DNA from: Bacteroidales bacterium
GTDB lineage: Bacteria; Bacteroidota; Bacteroidia; Bacteroidales; Paludibacteraceae
NCBI GenBank assembly: GCA_015061145.1
Contig: SUXD01000002.1
Coordinates: 62,001 to 126,000 of the forward strand
Direction of reading: 5' to 3'
DNA length: 64,000 nucleotides
Shown: in pieces, positions 63,716-64,000 of the stretch
Position numbering within the stretch: position 1 is the stretch's first letter
Layout of the letters: each line of letters begins with the position of its first letter
Program-made: the position numbers and the translations under genes
The notes under the pieces: model-generated
Database searches by the model: none
Seen by the model: only the letters and a program-made list of their open reading frames with translations
What the model was told of the DNA's origin: nothing

Positions 63716-63723
63716 TACTTTTG
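63716..63723 (+). promoter_or_regulatory. Candidate promoter -7 box toward purN
   Basis: TACTTTTG matches TAnnTTTG on the plus strand in the acpP/purN gap (63669-63851). The leader would be about 120 bases. No clear -33 is seen. The rest of the 183-base gap holds the acpP promoter region and AT-rich sequence. Confidence 0.4.
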
Positions 63724-63851
63724 CAGTGCAAAGATGCATCTTTTTTCTGAAAGAAAATACTTTTTCCATAAAAAAATATCATTTTTGCACATTTTTGGTT
63801 TTTTGAGCAATAAATTCATTGGCAAAAGCATAAAAAACAAAAGAACGGCAA

Positions 63852-64000
63852 ATGAATATAGCCATTTTCGCATCAGGTTCGGGGAGCAACGCAGAAAATA
63901 TCATTCGATATTTTTCTTCTTCACAACTATACCATTTTTATGTCTTTTGTAACAATCCCAAAGCGTTTGTAATCGAACGCGCAAAGCGCACTGACACGCC
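63852..64000 (+). CDS. purN: Phosphoribosylglycinamide formyltransferase, 3' end outside window
   Basis: The first 49 codons from ATG 63852 read MNIAIFASGSGSNAEN followed by IIRYF, the diagnostic N-terminus of PurN (GAR transformylase, third step of purine synthesis), which contains the GSGSN phosphate loop. The frame is open to the right edge. The gene diverges from acpP as in many Bacteroidales. A longer overlapping frame starting at 63734 is in another phase and has no such homology. Confidence 0.88.
   Translation, partial: MNIAIFASGSGSNAENIIRYFSSSQLYHFYVFCNNPKAFVIERAKRTDT

Noticed and set aside
63734..63952. 72-aa plus-strand frame near the right end
   Set aside because: It overlaps purN in another phase; the PurN N-terminus from ATG 63852 is diagnostic.

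Overview
The window looks like a chromosomal segment of a Bacteroidota species, most likely order Bacteroidales. Supporting signs are promoters with the TAnnTTTG -7 box instead of sigma70 sequences, many short-signal lipoproteins, TonB-dependent and other outer-membrane barrels, two proteins with type IX secretion (T9SS) C-terminal sorting domains, a NigD-like lipoprotein, and gene neighbourhoods familiar from that order (purM/prfA/pyrF; acpP-fabF-rnc with divergent purN). I cannot fix the genus. The sequence is mostly housekeeping chromosome with a few accessory islands.

Region 1 (1-10200, minus strand) is the main accessory island. A single tightly packed transcription unit reads right to left: two paralogous outer-membrane barrels, a T9SS-sorted surface protein, a transglutaminase-like lipoprotein, a small Rhs-core protein with a C-terminal JAB/JAMM-type toxin domain, two related small lipoproteins (candidate immunity proteins, the first apparently frameshifted), a 53-aa secreted peptide, and a very large SpvB/Rhs-type lipoprotein that runs off the left edge. 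Several junctions are 4-base ATGA overlaps. I read this as a polymorphic-toxin locus linked to cell-surface and T9SS components.

Region 2 (10443-22667, plus) holds lpxB, holB, ddl, an isoprenyl diphosphate synthase and a conserved hypothetical gene. These are followed by a two-catalytic-domain GH18 chitinase carrying a T9SS signal, then a three-gene surface operon (a frameshifted Ig-like lipoprotein, a small lipoprotein and an outer-membrane barrel). Region 3 (22735-30689, plus) holds purM, a secreted 20-residue-repeat protein, prfA, a four-helix-bundle gene flanked by inverted heptanucleotide arrays, tRNA-Gly, pyrF, a Sua5/TsaC gene, a sugar-phosphate transferase and a ClC antiporter. A strong candidate 6S-like RNA follows at about 30808-30985.

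Region 4 (31049-46687) has a lipoprotein, then a minus-strand block (outer-membrane protein, 1023-aa TPR protein, DUF3575-like barrel, ribD), then plus-strand prmC, recX, dacB, metH and pckA. Region 5 (46697-58430) has a DUF4153-like membrane protein, palindromic repeats, a TupA-type ATP-grasp protein, tatC/tatA, an SDR, a TonB receptor with an upstream LuxR-type regulator, a GlsB/YeaQ-like protein, an acyltransferase, a NigD-like lipoprotein and a thioredoxin-fold protein lacking its cysteines. Region 6 (58457-64000) holds prfB with a canonical programmed +1 frameshift, a long-chain acyl-CoA ligase, rnc, fabF, acpP, and divergently the first 49 codons of purN.

Three coding sequences are easily missed by an ORF cutoff or by start-to-stop calling: the 1188-codon SpvB gene (open at position 1), purN (open at position 64000) and the 53-aa ORF at 3586-3747. 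Two accessory genes carry apparent single-base insertions in A runs. These could be real lesions or sequencing errors.
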